Assembly: GCA_029255685.2 (NCBI GenBank)
Contig: CM055311.2
Location: forward strand, 57,929,048 to 57,993,047
Direction: 5' to 3'
Origin: Silene conica
Lineage: Eukaryota; Streptophyta; Magnoliopsida; Caryophyllales; Caryophyllaceae
DNA length: 64,000 nt
Both the position numbers and the translations under genes were made by a program. Position 1 is the first letter of the stretch. Each line of letters opens with the position of its first letter. The notes under the pieces are model-generated. The model was given only the letters and a program-made list of their open reading frames with translations, searched no databases and was not told the origin of the DNA. Below, piece after piece: positions 11,091 to 24,216 of the stretch.

Positions 11091-12929
11091 TTTTGTAGGG
11101 AGTACATCGTTGAAGTACAAAATCTGGTACTCGTACTGGACTAAATTATGTTCAAAATTCCAATATTTGGTACAAATCTAGAAGCTAAGTAAGTCTTTAG
11201 GTTGAATAATTTTTGTTTTCGTTGGTGAAATATTATTCCGTAGCTTAAAAATGAGCCCCACCGGAGACCTAATCAAACAAACTCTATCCTCTTAAGTTTC
11301 ATTGGAGTATAACAAAACTTGCTCCAAATCGCAATCGCAAATCATAAACTGGAATGCAACAACTGCAATGTATCAGTTGTGCCTAACCCACCTACAATTT
11401 CTTAAAAACACCGCAACTCTCCAACACCATATACGTTTCCACTACCAAAGCCATTGCTATTGCTATCTTTACAAAAATAATAAAGTAAGATAACGGTCCT
11501 ACACTCCATTATTTACTCCTATCTTTTTGGTCCAAATCACAAATCCACCCTTTTTTAATCTTTATTTTATCTTTTGCACGATAAAGCTTAGCTAATATGT
11601 CTACCTAAGGCATTTCATCAACAATAAGTATCCGTGTGACGGATATATCCGTTACAACTTACAAGCTTATAATAAATTGGGTAGCTTTCATTTGTGTAGA
11701 TAAGACAGGTTTTGGAATTATGTTTGTCTTTTCCTATCCACATAGATAATATTTGACTCGTCACAATCTTGTGACGAATATGTCCGTCACGAATGAGAAT
11801 TTGTGTTTCACCAATGGTAAAGATAACATATAATTCAATGCTTCTAAACTTATAATACAAATTCTTCTCTACCAAGGTCGCACGTGCGAGTGCGATCAAT
11901 AAAAAAGTGACCACTTTTTGAAAATAGTTATCATTTTTGACTATTTATTGGTTAAAAAATGGATTTTTTTCCCGAGGTAAGATCAGACTTCCTGAATGGG
12001 CAAGAAATCAAGCCGCTCTAAGGGTGAGCGACTTGATTTCCCCGTTTTCTTTCCCCCCTTGTTTCCCCAAATTTCTAGGGTTAAAGAAAGGATTGAATTC
12101 ATTGATTTCTTGCCTATTCAGGAACTTCGGTCCTACGTGTACCCATTTTTGATAATAAATTTCAAAAGTTATTTATTTCGTTAATTAATTATTGAGAATT
12201 GCCCATTTTAAAAAAACAAATCTAAAAAATGACCTATTCTGGTCATTATTTATCAAAAAATGGTTATTTTTTACCAAAAATGATTATATTTTGCAAAAAA
12301 ACATGGGATGAAACAATCGCACAAGATAACTACTAAACTTATCATGTTTCAAGTCAATGTATAATTAGTTGCGGGTTTGAGCCGTGGACGAGCGAAATTA
12401 TGGGTGTAGAATTTTCAGATGCTCAATCTTATGTCTTTTTTGTACTACCTGACTCGTTTTAAGTTTAAGAAACATTTTTTTAAAAAAGAATTTCTGAAAC
12501 TGTATATTTGTGTTTCGCTATTATAATACGTTTTTGACAATATTATCTTTCCTATTTACCCTCGCAATAGAATATAAACACGGTACCCTTCATCCCAATT
12601 CCAAACCAACAACTTCAAACTACCACCACCATTACCCCTCCTAGGACGACAGCCACACGCCATCTGATTCGTCATCGACCATCACTTTTCGTCACGACCT
12701 TTGTTGGCCATTGTCGTCCGTCTGCCACCACATCCTCTTTCTTGTCCATTGCCACGGCCATAAAACTCCTTTCCACTTGTGCGCTTACCCCTACGACCAC
12801 CACACCCGCATACACCAATTGTTGACACCTGTCGTCGACCCTCACCCGCCCAGGTGATCCATTCCTTCATTCGCTGCCGAACACCCATCTAAACAACTGT
12901 AGCTTACATAAATCAATAAAAGAAATTAA
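11091..12929. other. Intergenic DNA without recognised gene
   Basis: AT-rich; short ORFs lack coding character. Around 11625-11810, paired GTGACGGATA...TATCCGTTAC and GTCACAA...TTGTGACGAATA motifs suggest a decayed small inverted-repeat element. 12590-12890 is CCACCA-rich low complexity. Confidence 0.4.
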
Positions 12930-13472
12930 GGGATACTCTACATGCATGGTACCCCTTAATTTTTCGACTTTCTACATGGTATCCCTACACTTTTTAAAAC
13001 ATACACGGTACCCCTAATCGTTGGCATTATCACTAAGTGTACCCTTAAACTTTATTTTCCGCCAACTAAACTTAGTTTTAGGCGTTAAATGAGTACTTGG
13101 ACGCGTAACCAAGCTTGTCATTTATCGTCTCATTACATAAGAACTCTATTGGAATCAATATCGATCTTTGTACGTGATAATTTGGCAAGGGATAAATAAT
13201 TTTTCCGTCAAAATTTTTTAGCCCATATATATCTATAAATATTAGGATCGAGATGGATATTGAGCATAATAGAGTCCATATGTCATGTTATAATATATGA
13301 CACGCTTGCTTTTTCATTCAAGTCATCACTTAATGCTTAAAGTTTAATTGACTGAAATTAAAGTTTAGGGGTGTACTTAGTGATAATAACAACAATTATG
13401 TTTTAAAAAATGTAGAAGTAACACGTAGAAAATCAAAAAACTGAGTGATAGGAGTACCACATAGAATATCCC
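12930..13472. mobile_element. Long-TIR foldback MITE, copy 1
   Basis: About 543 bp with arms of roughly 200 bp. The left arm starts GGGATACTCTACATG and contains CATGGTACCCCT; the right arm ends with the inverse (AGAATATCCC). The arms share GTTTAATTG, CTTGTCATTTA and TCTATTGGAATCAATAT-type blocks. No coding sequence. A second copy is at 24217-24965. The target duplication is unclear, so the superfamily is open (Mutator-like foldback is likely). Confidence 0.7.
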
Positions 13473-13519
13473 AAAAAGTTACTAAAGAAATGTTAATTTG
13501 ACTGATAATAAACAATTAA

Positions 13520-13965
13520 GAGCATGTTTGACCCTTTTTTTTATAATATAGTTTCTGTTTTTCAAAAGTGATTTTCAAATAAGTGTTTTTTCAAACAATT
13601 AGGTAGGTGTTTGGCTCTGCTTTTCAACTGTTTTTTCAACTAAAGAAATAGAAGCCGGGTCAAACACTACTTTTTAAAAAACTAAAAACTAATTTTATTA
13701 AACAAAAATTCTAAAACTGGCTCCTAGAAACAGAAGTAGCAAATTGTTACTTCTGTTTCTCTAATCACGTTGCTCTTAAGTTATTTGAGCGCCAAAATCC
13801 GAAATTTTTTTGATAGAAACTAGTTAGGGCAAACACGATAAAACTGATAAAAATAGTTTTTTAAAAATTTTGGCCAAACCTGGACAATTTTATCAAGAAG
13901 TAGTTTTATAAAAACTCCTTTACAAAAGTAAAAATTATTTTCTATAAATAAGGCCAAACATGTAC
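13520..13965. mobile_element. Small MITE with GCATGTTTG termini (Tourist-like)
   Basis: Starts GAGCATGTTTGACC and ends GGCCAAACATGTAC, the inverse. TAA/TAG trinucleotides flank it, as expected for PIF/Harbinger-type insertion. Interior is T/A-rich with inverted CAAACA blocks. It lies about 750 bp upstream of the ATPase start codon. Confidence 0.55.
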
Positions 13966-14714
13966 TAGGTATGTTTGGTTAAGCTCATACTAAGTGTTTT
14001 AGATAATTTTAGTTGTTAGCCAAATCTATTTGTTTTAGTTTCTCTTTTTTCATTTATTGTTGTATAAATATATTTTCATCAAAATAGAATACAAAATCAA
14101 TTCTTTATGAATGAAATAGGTACGATTATACTATATTGTAAACTATATTATAAGACTGTTGTATAGTATGATCACTTTAAAAGTCATCATTTTATGTTAA
14201 AAAATGTGAGGGAAAAATAAAAGTGCATAGACAATCAATCACAAATGCTTTATCTTTATCTAGTCAAATACTTCGTAAATTTTATTTAACCCGTCATAAA
14301 TTTACGAATATTGGTGCTACAAATGTGAATTTGTGTACGCCATTTATGCATTATATGAAGTACAAGTAGCAAAGATGGTAGTACAATCAGAAATCCACAA
14401 GAAGCAAAAACAGTTGCTCATCTCGGTCAGACTTCCATAAACGTCTACTTTACCCATTATTTTCGTCAATAACTTACATACGGACTTCTGCAGTTCTCCC
14501 TTCGTCTCACCTGCCTTTTACCAACTTCGCTCCATTATTTCCTCTTTTATAATTCTAATCCTTTATCCTCCGCATTTCTCTCTATTTCTATTTCATTTTC
14601 AATTCTAATTATTTATACTCCGTATAATTCTATCAAAAGTCCTCCTTAATCAAACAACATCCACCTTATTTTCTCTCTCATTCTCTTTCCTCGTCATCGC
14701 TGGGGGGTCCCACA
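13966..14714 (+). promoter_or_regulatory. Upstream region and presumed 5' leader of the copper ATPase gene
   Basis: No competing gene. A pyrimidine-rich stretch (CTCTC-rich, about 14570-14695) precedes the ATG, typical of plant leaders. A TATA-like TTTATACTCCGTATAAT lies near 14615-14632, about 90 bases before the ATG. No copper-response element (GTAC core in a usable context) stands out. Transcription start is not determinable from sequence alone. Confidence 0.35.
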
Positions 14715-17700
14715 ATGGCGCTGAGCGTCAAAGACGTACAATTGACGCCCGCGTACTCCGGCGGCGATGACCTGGAATCCGGCCACCTTGAGGACGTCCG
14801 CCTCCTCGATGATTTCGATATCCAAACCCCAACCGGAAACACCACGAAAATTAAACTGAGTGTTGGTGGCATGACCTGTGCGGCCTGTTCTAACTCCGTT
14901 GAATCTGCTCTTCGCTCTCTTCACGGTGTCCATCAAGCTTCCGTTGCTTTGTTGCAGAATCAAGCTTTTGTTGTTTTTGATCCAGATTTAATCAAGGTTT
15001 GTCTCCATTCTTATATTCATTCCGGATGTTTGATCACCGTCTTATTTATATATACACTCACTGTCTACTTGTCTAATCTTGTGAGACAAGGAATTAGGTT
15101 AATGCTAATAGAATTGAGCTCCGGGTAACGGCAAATGCTTTGTAAACTGTCGAGGATGCGCCAATGCGTTGCTAGTTACATCTGGTTTAGGCAAAGGTTA
15201 ACTCATGGATACGGGTGGATTATGTTATTGCTATCAACTAAATTGCTACCTACCTCTGCTTTAGACAAAGGCTGCCCGCCTTTCTCTCATATAACTAACG
15301 TGAGGAACTCTCTACTGATTCATGATTCATGTTGGAGAAATATAATTTGGACGACCAACATGAACATACTATGAGCTGTCAGATCAACCATAGTAACTAC
15401 GGAGTACTCAGCAATGGTGGGCAGGTTCATCAGTAGATTGTTAAAACCTGAAATTTGTTTTAGATGGCGGTACACATGATTAGTAATAAAATTAATATTA
15501 AAGGATGTACATTTTCATCCACTTGACATATCTATCAATCTCATGTGATGCCCATGGCCTTTATGATGCTAAATCATTTGCTTCTTTTAAAATCAAAACT
15601 ACTTCATCATCTAACTTCTCTTCACGTTGTTGTAAGCTGAGTTGCTAATCCTGATACCATTTACATCTTTCTCTTTGAAGGATGAGGATATAAAAGCTGC
15701 AATAGAAGATGCTGGCTTTGAAGCTGAAATTTTACCTGAAGCAAAATCTTCTCAGACAGAACCTAATAGAATTTTGACCGGGCAGTTTAATATAGGAGGT
15801 ATGACCTGTGCTGCATGTGTGATGTCTGTTGAAGGTGTTCTAAAGGAACTTCCGGGGGTTGTCAGAGCCGTTGTTTCCCTTACTACTAATTTAGGAGAGG
15901 TTGAATATGATCCTACTGTTATCAACAAGGATGATATAGTAAATGCTATTGAAGATGCTGGCTTTGAGGGATCTCTTGTACAGAGTAGTGAACAGGGTAA
16001 AATAATTCTTGAAGTTGTAGGGATTTCGAGTGAGGTGGACCCCCAGTATTTGGAAGGCTTGCTCTGCCATATAAAAGGTGTCCGAAAGTTCAGTTTTGAG
16101 AGGACATCAAAAGAGCTGGAAGTTTGCTTTGATTCTGAAGTAATTGGTTCGAGGTCTTTGGTTGATGCCATTGATGAGGCAAGTGGTGGCCTATTTAAAA
16201 TACGAGTGAAAAACCCTCTTACAAGAATGACATCAAAAAATTTGGAGGAATCGTCAAAGATGTTCCAGCTTTTTACGACCAGTGTTTTTCTCAGTGTAAG
16301 TATTCTTTAAATTGCCCCCCCTCTCTCTCTCTCTTCCCTGTTTCTTTTTTTGTCCGGCAAAGAGATGATAGTATTGTTTGTGATTGTGTCGTCTATAATT
16401 GAAACCTACGGATACCAATGCTACCCTTATATCTCAACCACACAGTCCCTAGCAGAAAGCTATGAAAGCAGGTATTATCTGATTGCAGTGAGTTTGCTTT
16501 CCTAGGAAGTTCTTACTGTGCTACTAATATATTTATATTTACCATTCTAAGGGATTTCAAAAATTATACTCTCAACAAAAAAAATAGATTACACAACAAA
16601 AATGGTCAAACCGTCAAGGTATCGCATTGACCATGCAGTAAAATATGAAGAAAACAAAAAAATGGAGGGAGTACACACCAACTTCTGGAGTTTTAATACT
16701 TCACAAAAACGTAACAAATCACTGAAATCTTCCAGTCACATCTTTACTTCAGGAAAACCCTAACCTAGCATAGTAAGTAGAAACTAGGTCACACGCACCC
16801 CTGCACTGAGTTATATATGTATACCGGAGCTTTAGATATAAATCAAGCACATCTGCTTAGGACTATTTTGCTCAGGACATTCATTATAGTTTTTAGGATA
16901 TTTAATCTCAAAATATAGTAATCTTGACCAAAAAGTCAAATGGGAAGAAAAGAAAAAAATGTAGGTAGTATTATGCCAGCAAGAGGTCCAATGGTTGTAT
17001 ATTCGAGTGGTTAGCTACGGTCAACGTGGAATAAAAATTCTACTTTGTACCTTTGGGGAGTCAAATTAGCAGTGTTATGTGTTATGCGAGCCATAGGTCC
17101 TAATGGTTGTGTATTTGAGTGAGTAGCAACTGTTAGCGTGGAATATACACACATATGTGAATTTTCATGTATTCGTTATCCTATGACTATTCATATATGC
17201 TTACTGTTCAGTAACGTATAATCTTTTATATTTTCTTACTTCGTAATCGCAGGTTCCTGTTTTTCTTATAAAAATATGCCCTCATGTGCCTGTGTTATAT
17301 CCTTTTCTTCTTTGGCGATGTGGGCCATTCTTAATGAGAGATTGGCTGAAGTGGGTTTTAGTGAGTTTTGTTCAATTTGGTGTTGGAAAACGTTTCTATG
17401 TGGCAGCTGGTAAAGCCCTAAGGCGCGGAGCAACAAACATGGATGTCTTGGTTGCGTTGGGAACTTCAGCTTCATATTTTTACTCTGTTTGTGCACTATT
17501 TTACGGTGCTGTATCTGGTTTCTGGTCTCCAACATATTTTGAAACGAGTGCCATGCTGATCACTTTTGTTCTTTTGGGGAAATATTTGGAGACTCTGGCG
17601 AAGGGAAAAACTTCTGATGCTATTAAGAAGCTCGTTGAGCTTGCGCCTGCTACAGCTTTGCTGCTTGTGAAAGATAAAGGTATAGTTGTATATAGCAATA

Positions 17701-20700
17701 CTAGAAGCACTTTTTGGCGCGTGTTATCAAACCCTAGTTTCAATGATGCTTATTTTCTTACACGCTCTTCACTTTTTTTTTAGGTGGTAAGAGCATCGGG
17801 CAGCGAGAAATAGACGCCTTGCTGATTCAACCTGGTGATCTGTTAAAGGTTCTTCCCGGTACCAAGGTTCCTGCAGATGGTGTAGTGTTGTGGGGATCAA
17901 GCTATGTCAATGAAAGTATGGTCACTGGTGAATCTGTCCCTGTCTTAAAGGAAGTCGATTCACCTATGATTGGGGGTACCATGAATTTGCACGGGGTACT
18001 TCATGTTGAGGCTACAAAAGTCGGATCTGACACTGTTTTGAGCCAAATAATAAACTTAGTTGAGACTGCACAGATGTCTAAAGCCCCAATACAACAATTT
18101 GCGGACTTTGTAAGTGTCCTTTCTTTATGTTATGGATATTGTACCCATGCTTCTCATTATGATTTCCCAGTTTTTATACGACTTCCCAGATTGAGTGCCT
18201 ATTTAGTCTGATCTAATATTCTTTTTAGTAAAATGCATGTCTCAATGAATTCAAGAACTACCCTATGGATTTATTTACTTTTGTGCTGATATATTTGGGG
18301 CTTTTTATTTTCAAAATGCACATTTTCCCCCTCCCCTGGGCCTTTTTGTTTTCAAAATGCACATTTTCCCCTCCCTTTACCAACTAAACTGTCCTATGGT
18401 TGGCCCTCTTTTGTATAAGTAATTGAACTTGTATTGTTTACCACAGGTTGCAAGCATATTTGTTCCTACAGTGGTGGGTATGGCGTTGATGACATTTTTG
18501 GGCTGGTTAGTGAGTCATTGCTTGGTGCTTTGTACATTATTTTCATGGTTGCAGGTATTGTATGCAACTTCGAAATATTGCCGTTCTATATGTCACCAGT
18601 AATTGTGTTTTTTGTTTCCTTTCTTCCATAATGATTCCAGGTATATTGCTGGTGTCGCTGGAGCATATCCAAAAAGCTGGCTGTCAGAAGATGGCAATTA
18701 TTTTGTATTTGCCCTGATGTTCTCTATATCAGTTGTGGTCATTGCTTGCCCTTGTGCATTAGGCTTGGCTACACCTACAGCTGTTATGGTTGCAACTGGG
18801 GTTGGTGCCAAAAATGGCGTTCTTATAAAAGGCGGAGATGCATTGGAAAGGGCTCAGAAGGTTAAGTATGTCATCTTTGACAAGACAGGAACGCTAACAC
18901 AGGGAAAAGCCTCTGTTACAACTGTTAAAGTATTCACTAGCATGGACCGCGGCGAGTTTCTTACATTGGTGGCTTCTGCTGAGGTGCGCTTTCTCCTGTA
19001 GCCTTGCTAATGAGTTCTGTCATCATCTTCGCCTCTTTCTCGTTTTTTTCTTCCTTTTTTTTCAGGGGAGTGGGGGTTATGACAGCTACGTAGTATTGTA
19101 CTAAATATTATAGCATAGCACCCATCGTGACTGATTTAGTAAAATCTTGACAGTTAATGTGACCCCATTTTGAAGCTATATCCACCATGTTTTTAATACT
19201 ATGATATGTTTGGCTGAAGGAAACACATGCATCTAAGGTCTCATAGTTCTAGCTTTTCAAGTTTTGATATTGATAGTGTTTATTTATGGTACAGGCTAGT
19301 AGTGAACATCCGTTGGCAAAAGCAGTGGTTGAATATGCCCGACATTTTAATTTCTTTGAGCCATCAGAAGCCGTGAATAAACAGAATGATGACAATGATG
19401 TAAGATATGCCGGATGGCTTTTGGATGTTGCAGATTTCCTTGCTGTGCCTGGAAGAGGAGTTCAGTGTTCTATAGATGGAAAGCGTGTTTTGGTGAGTTC
19501 TATTCTTTTATGTTTCTAATTGTTTGCCATTTCCAGCAGCTTCTTGGCATTGTCTTGAGCATTTATTTGACTCCACTGCTAGATTGGAAACCGGAAGCTG
19601 CTCACTGAAAATTGCATGAATATACCGACACTGGTTGAAGATGTCATGGTGGAGCTAGAGCAGAGTGCACAAACAGGAGTACTTGTTGCATATGATGGTG
19701 TTCTTATTGGAGTTCTAGGAATAGCAGATCCTTTAAAGAGAGAAGCTGCTATTGTGGTCGAGGGGCTTGGTAAGATGGGCATACGACCTGTAATGGTCAC
19801 GGGGGACAATTGGCGTACCGCTCAAGCTGTCGCTAAGGAGGTATGTAATACTTTTCTGATTTATTGTTGCATAACTTTGTACGGAGTACTTCGCTTGCAC
19901 TGTTCCACTATTGTGGTGGTACGAATATATCATTCACATAAATCTATTTCACATAATCACGTCCATAAGAATGAAGTTAGTATTACAATCGTTTAAAATA
20001 ATGGGGTATGGATGGAGGAGATACTTTATTTAGGGAACATTCATGGAAGGTGAAAGATCACACCACAGTTAACATATGACAACTTCTTATGGAAAATTGG
20101 ATGATGGATAAGGTTTCGAAAGACTAATACTGCCACCTCCCTTGTGCCTTTTGGCTCCACAGAGCGAGTATTTTTATTAATTTAATGCCCCACACTATCC
20201 CCCACGTTCTACTATATCATTTTTTTCGGACTCAATTTTACAAGAATCTGTTTATCATCGTTTTCCTCCCAATAAATTAAATTCTACAATAATAATAATC
20301 TGCAACCATGAACAATATCACTAAAAAATGCTAACCGTTAATTAATTGTTGTGATAGATAAATGTCATTGAAATATTGCAATATAAAAGATACAATACCC
20401 TTTTTTATGTGATATACCCATTATTTCAAAATGTCAATCTTTTATATATACATAAATAAACAACTCATATAGTAAATTAATCTTATTTATGTGAGTGACA
20501 CATTAATTAATCTGGATTACATATTTTATTAATAAACCTTTTTTGTTAGCAAAAAATAAGAAATTGCATAACGAAGAATCCAATTCAAAAACTAAAAACT
20601 ACCTTCAACCAAATAGTTAGTGATATTACCCATTTTTAGGGAAAAGATTGGATCCAAATTGAAAATAAGAAAATCTAAATTCTTCTAAAAGCAAATCGTA

Positions 20701-22846
20701 ACAACTCATAAACACAAAAAATACAGAGGTCTGAGTACAATTATATTTTTTTTTTTGCATGCGCTTGAATCTTCACAAAAAACTTCTGCAGAAAGAAAAA
20801 ATTGGATGAGGTAGATCTGAAAATAAATGTATACAACAACAACATCAGAGCCTTAGTCCCAAAATGTTTTGGGGTCGGCTGACATGAATCATCCTTTGGA
20901 ACCGTCATGAGTGAACTCTCATCTCAGCAAGTGAAAATAAATGTATATTCACAAAAAAAAAATCAGGAGAATTTAAAAAAAAGGGGCACAAAAATACAAA
21001 TATTAAATCTGGACAGTATTTTGGAGTAAATATAATCTTTTGAAGATCGGGTAATATCTTCAATATTAACGAACTAGGTTAAATATGAGAATTCTTTAAT
21101 AACTAGTTAAGTTAAAATAGACTAATTGATTGATGAATATGGATGGACTTAAGATGATGATAAAGAGAAAAGGAAAGACAATTCCGATTATCATCAATTC
21201 ATAATCTGTGATGATTTTATTAAATGGAGTTGATAAGGGGAGGCCGTAAAAAAGAGAGTTAGATTGAGACGGTGTTGGTTAGTGAAATGGTAATTGTGTG
21301 TTTTTTTGGGTTATTAATAAGGTGGGTTAAATAGGGTAGTAATGGGTCAAGGGCTGACATGTTTAGGTTATGAAGCAAGGTATGTTTAAAAATTATGATT
21401 TTTAAATTATATTATATCACGTGTCTGTATATCAAATTTAGCATTATTTTTGTATGATTATATCACGAGTTTGCGTATTTTACAACTTGACTAAATCGTT
21501 TCAATTATACACAGGCCACAATTTTCATTTCGTATTATTTTCACCGATTAGTATTACGTAATGTGTACGAAATGATAGACGGGCCAAAATTCTGATTTAG
21601 TGCAGACGTGTGCACGTGTTTTATAAACACACACGAGTTTAATGAAACACATGTTTAACAATTTGCACAGGCTAAAACTAATCAAACCCACGTAATTTGA
21701 CGAACTATGTGTTATTTTTTTAATCTGAATAACTGTTTTCTAATGGGGTGTATGATTTAGGATTTATGTGTATAATTCGAGTAAAAAAGATACCGTTAAA
21801 ACCGAAATTTAGCTAATAAAAGTACATATCGTACTATAACTATTCAACCAAATGACATTAATGAATCATTTACGCTAACGGCAAATGAAACTTTGTATTT
21901 GCTGTTGCAAACAAAATAATCGACGATACAAACAAAACATTTTGTATTGCAAACGAAATTCAAATGTATAAGAACAAAATTTGAAGTAGCATTACAAACA
22001 CTTTTGTTTATAATAAGACCAAGTAAAAACTACATTTATTTTTATTTTGGTTTTTAGTGCAAAAATACTACATTTATTTTTAATATAACAAATTCTTTTA
22101 ATTATTTATATACTTTTTATAATAACAAAATTTAAAACATACCCATGCAATTTACACGGGTTTAAGACTAGTTGCTCTAGTTGCAAGCACCCATATATAT
22201 TTTGTATCCTCTGTATGATGAGTATTACTTAAACCTAAGATGATTTTCATATGAGTCCAAGTGTCCAACCCATTGACTCCTTGCCGTCTCATGCAACTAA
22301 GCAAGAGTAAACTTAAATCCAGAAAAGCTGAAAGGCAGATCAGACTAAATCATTTAACTCATCCTGCAGGTTGGTATACATGATGTAAGAGCTGAAGTAA
22401 TGCCAGCAGGAAAAGCGGAAGTAATTCGCTCCTTCCAAAAAGATGGAAGCATAGTAGCAATGGTGGGTGATGGAATAAATGACTCGCCCGCCCTTGCCGC
22501 CTCCGATGTAGGTATGGCCATAGGGGCGGGAACCGATGTAGCCATCGAGGCTGCAGATTATGTCTTGATGAGAAACAATTTGGAAGATGTCATAACGGCT
22601 ATCGACCTATCAAGGAAAACATTCATGCGTATTCGAATGAACTATGTCTTTGCTATGGCGTACAATGTGATAGCGATTCCGATTGCAGCAGGCGTCTTAT
22701 ACCCTTGGATAAGGTTCATGTTGCCGCCATGGGTTGCTGGTGCTTGTATGGCTCTCTCTTCTGTTAGTGTTGTTTGCTCTTCGTTGCTTCTAAGGACATA
22801 CAGAAAACCGAGACTCACTAGTATACTTGAAATAACTGTAGAGTAG
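14715..22846 (+). CDS. HMA5: HMA5-type copper-transporting P1B-ATPase, nine exons, intact
   Basis: Exons: 14715-14996, 15681-16295, 17253-17679, 17784-18109, 18447-18505, 18641-18983, 19295-19492, 19583-19840, 22370-22846. All introns are GT-AG and join in frame to 2,985 nt (994 aa), the usual HMA5 length. Two N-terminal metal-binding domains carry CAAC (residues 55-58 and 137-140); a third, degenerate HMA-like domain follows without CxxC. Then come the first membrane segments, the actuator loop TGES, the copper-specific CPC in the membrane (606-608), the phosphorylation site DKTGT (Asp650), [20 protein letters not shown], and the last two membrane helices with YN and MxxSS copper-coordinating residues. 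In the family it pumps Cu(I) out of the cytosol, mostly for root detoxification and xylem loading. RAN1/HMA7 is the alternative, but the lengths and the short N-terminus fit HMA5. Confidence 0.93.
16296..17252 (+). other. Intron 2 of the copper ATPase with an internal duplication
   Basis: 957-bp intron. Two diverged copies of a roughly 50-bp segment (GGTCCAATGGTTGTATATT... near 16986 and GGTCCTAATGGTTGTGTATT... near 17095) lie about 110 bp apart. A CT-rich tract follows the donor. No ORF or transposon end is recognised. Confidence 0.5.
20832..20930 (+). repeat. SINE-like relic in intron 8
   Basis: The stretch with CAACAACAACATCAGAGCC, TTAGTCCCAAAATG and GGGGTCGGCTGACATGAATC resembles the conserved 3' domain of plant SINEs. 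The RNA polymerase III head was not located, so only the tail is claimed. Confidence 0.5.
22141..22171 (+). mobile_element. Helitron-like 3' terminus in intron 8
   Basis: A stem-loop ACCCATGCAA...ACACGGGT is followed after about seven bases by CTAG and then T. This is the plant Helitron 3' layout (hairpin, CTRR end, insertion before T). The matching 5' TC end was not fixed, so the element's length within 19841-22171 is unknown. It would be non-autonomous: no RepHel protein is encoded. Confidence 0.55.
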
Positions 22847-23196
22847 GGTGAAACGGAGAATAGTGGGAGGAAGGAATGTACTTTGTGTTAGTTAAAGTTC
22901 TCCCAGTTTTGTATATTGGTATCAATGTTCTTTTTATGAGCCAGGGTTGAAATTCGCGCCCAGCTCTGTAAATGCCATTGTTGTAACATTTCCCACTTGT
23001 TTGGTTATTGCCCCTTGTCCAGTTGTCCAGGTTTTTCTTCCGGAATTCTTGACAGAGTGGGAAAAAGATGCGTGGGAATGGATACGAAAACATGAGATAG
23101 TATGGACAATATCAAAATTGCTTGTCGGATACTCCTTCATCTCCTTTATATTGTCCTACTTTATATTTTGGTGGATTTAAGACAAATATAATAAGG
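22847..23196 (+). other. 3' flank of the copper ATPase, with a 77-codon ORF of doubtful status
   Basis: Probably the 3' untranslated region. An ORF at 22947-23180 ends in a hydrophobic stretch (FISFILSYFIFWW). I do not recognise it. It lacks a splice link to the ATPase and overlaps two antisense ORFs, so it is more likely chance. Confidence 0.35.
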
Positions 23197-23962
23197 GACG
23201 TGCTAAATCCCGCACATCATTTTACTTAATTCCACACATTTTTTACAATTATTCCGACTATACCCTTCTCATTTCTATCATACTCCGCAAAAAAAAAAAA
23301 AAACAAAAATTCCAAAAAAAGTTCCCAAAAATTAACTCCTTCTCCCCAAAATCAGTTTTCAGAGGGCGAAGCTAGATTTCCAGACATAAACACATTTTCA
23401 CCCTTGAATACTTGCTGAATTAACGACGAACATGATTCCACAATCCCTCCCAATTGGTTCTAATTTTTGCAATTGATTTCCTATTCAATGCGCCAAAACC
23501 TAGTCATTTTTTTCTGCTCTCTTTATACGAGGGTTGAGTTTGAGTACTTTTGGTCTTGTTTTCTTATTGGAGCCTCCTCTCAATCGTGAGAGATCATGAG
23601 CAACAGTATGCTGAAGTCCGAAATTCCAAGGTGATTGGCCAAACCCCGTACGGTATCAACGGATGTTCTTATTTTACTGCAATTAAAAAACCCTCTTTTT
23701 AGAAAAAGAAACATTAATTAAATTGAATAAAAGACTGAATTTGATAAAAAAAAAATTACGATGAAACGACGAACATACGTTTGATATGTGCGAATTACGA
23801 TCAATAATAGTCAAACGAATAAGAGGTTGATTAGGTTTAAAGAGGGAAGTTTTAAATTCTTTAAAACTCTTCTTAATTTTTTTTACTAAGGGCAATTATG
23901 AAAATTTGGGGTAAAAAAGTGTTGGATTAAGCAAATTAGTGTGCGGGATTTAGCAAGTACGT
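23197..23962. mobile_element. Foldback element with GTGCTAAATCCCGCACA termini
   Basis: The left end ACGTGCTAAATCCCGCACA is mirrored at the right end (TGTGCGGGATTTAGCAAGTACGT). Similarity of the arms extends to about 60 bp. About 766 bp, no transposase. AATAA occurs on both flanks but a clean target duplication was not proved. Confidence 0.6.
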
Positions 23963-24216
23963 TTAATAAACACAAATTCTCATTGAAGATGAGCACTATC
24001 TGTCGCAAGCTGATGAAGGATAGTGCTCTCTCACATAATGCAAGTTGCACTATCCATAAGATGTTCCTCCATTTTCTCCCACTTGTATGTCCACTTGCTT
24101 TATTGTGAGAGTAAAATATCCGTCTTCACCTTGTAATTGATTATCCGTCACAAATAAGACTTTTTGTTTAATAAAAATGGGAAGGAATGGGTGATTTGTA
24201 GTCTATATACTTAATT

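Noticed and set aside
12682..12888. 68-codon Gly/Arg-rich ORF (minus strand)
   Set aside because: Low-complexity complement of a CCACCA-rich tract.
15752..16171. 139-codon antisense ORF over ATPase exon 2
   Set aside because: Exact shadow of an exon with strong homology; no own features.
22947..23180. 77-codon ORF downstream of the ATPase
   Set aside because: Could be a short membrane protein, but no relative recognised and it probably lies in the 3' untranslated region.
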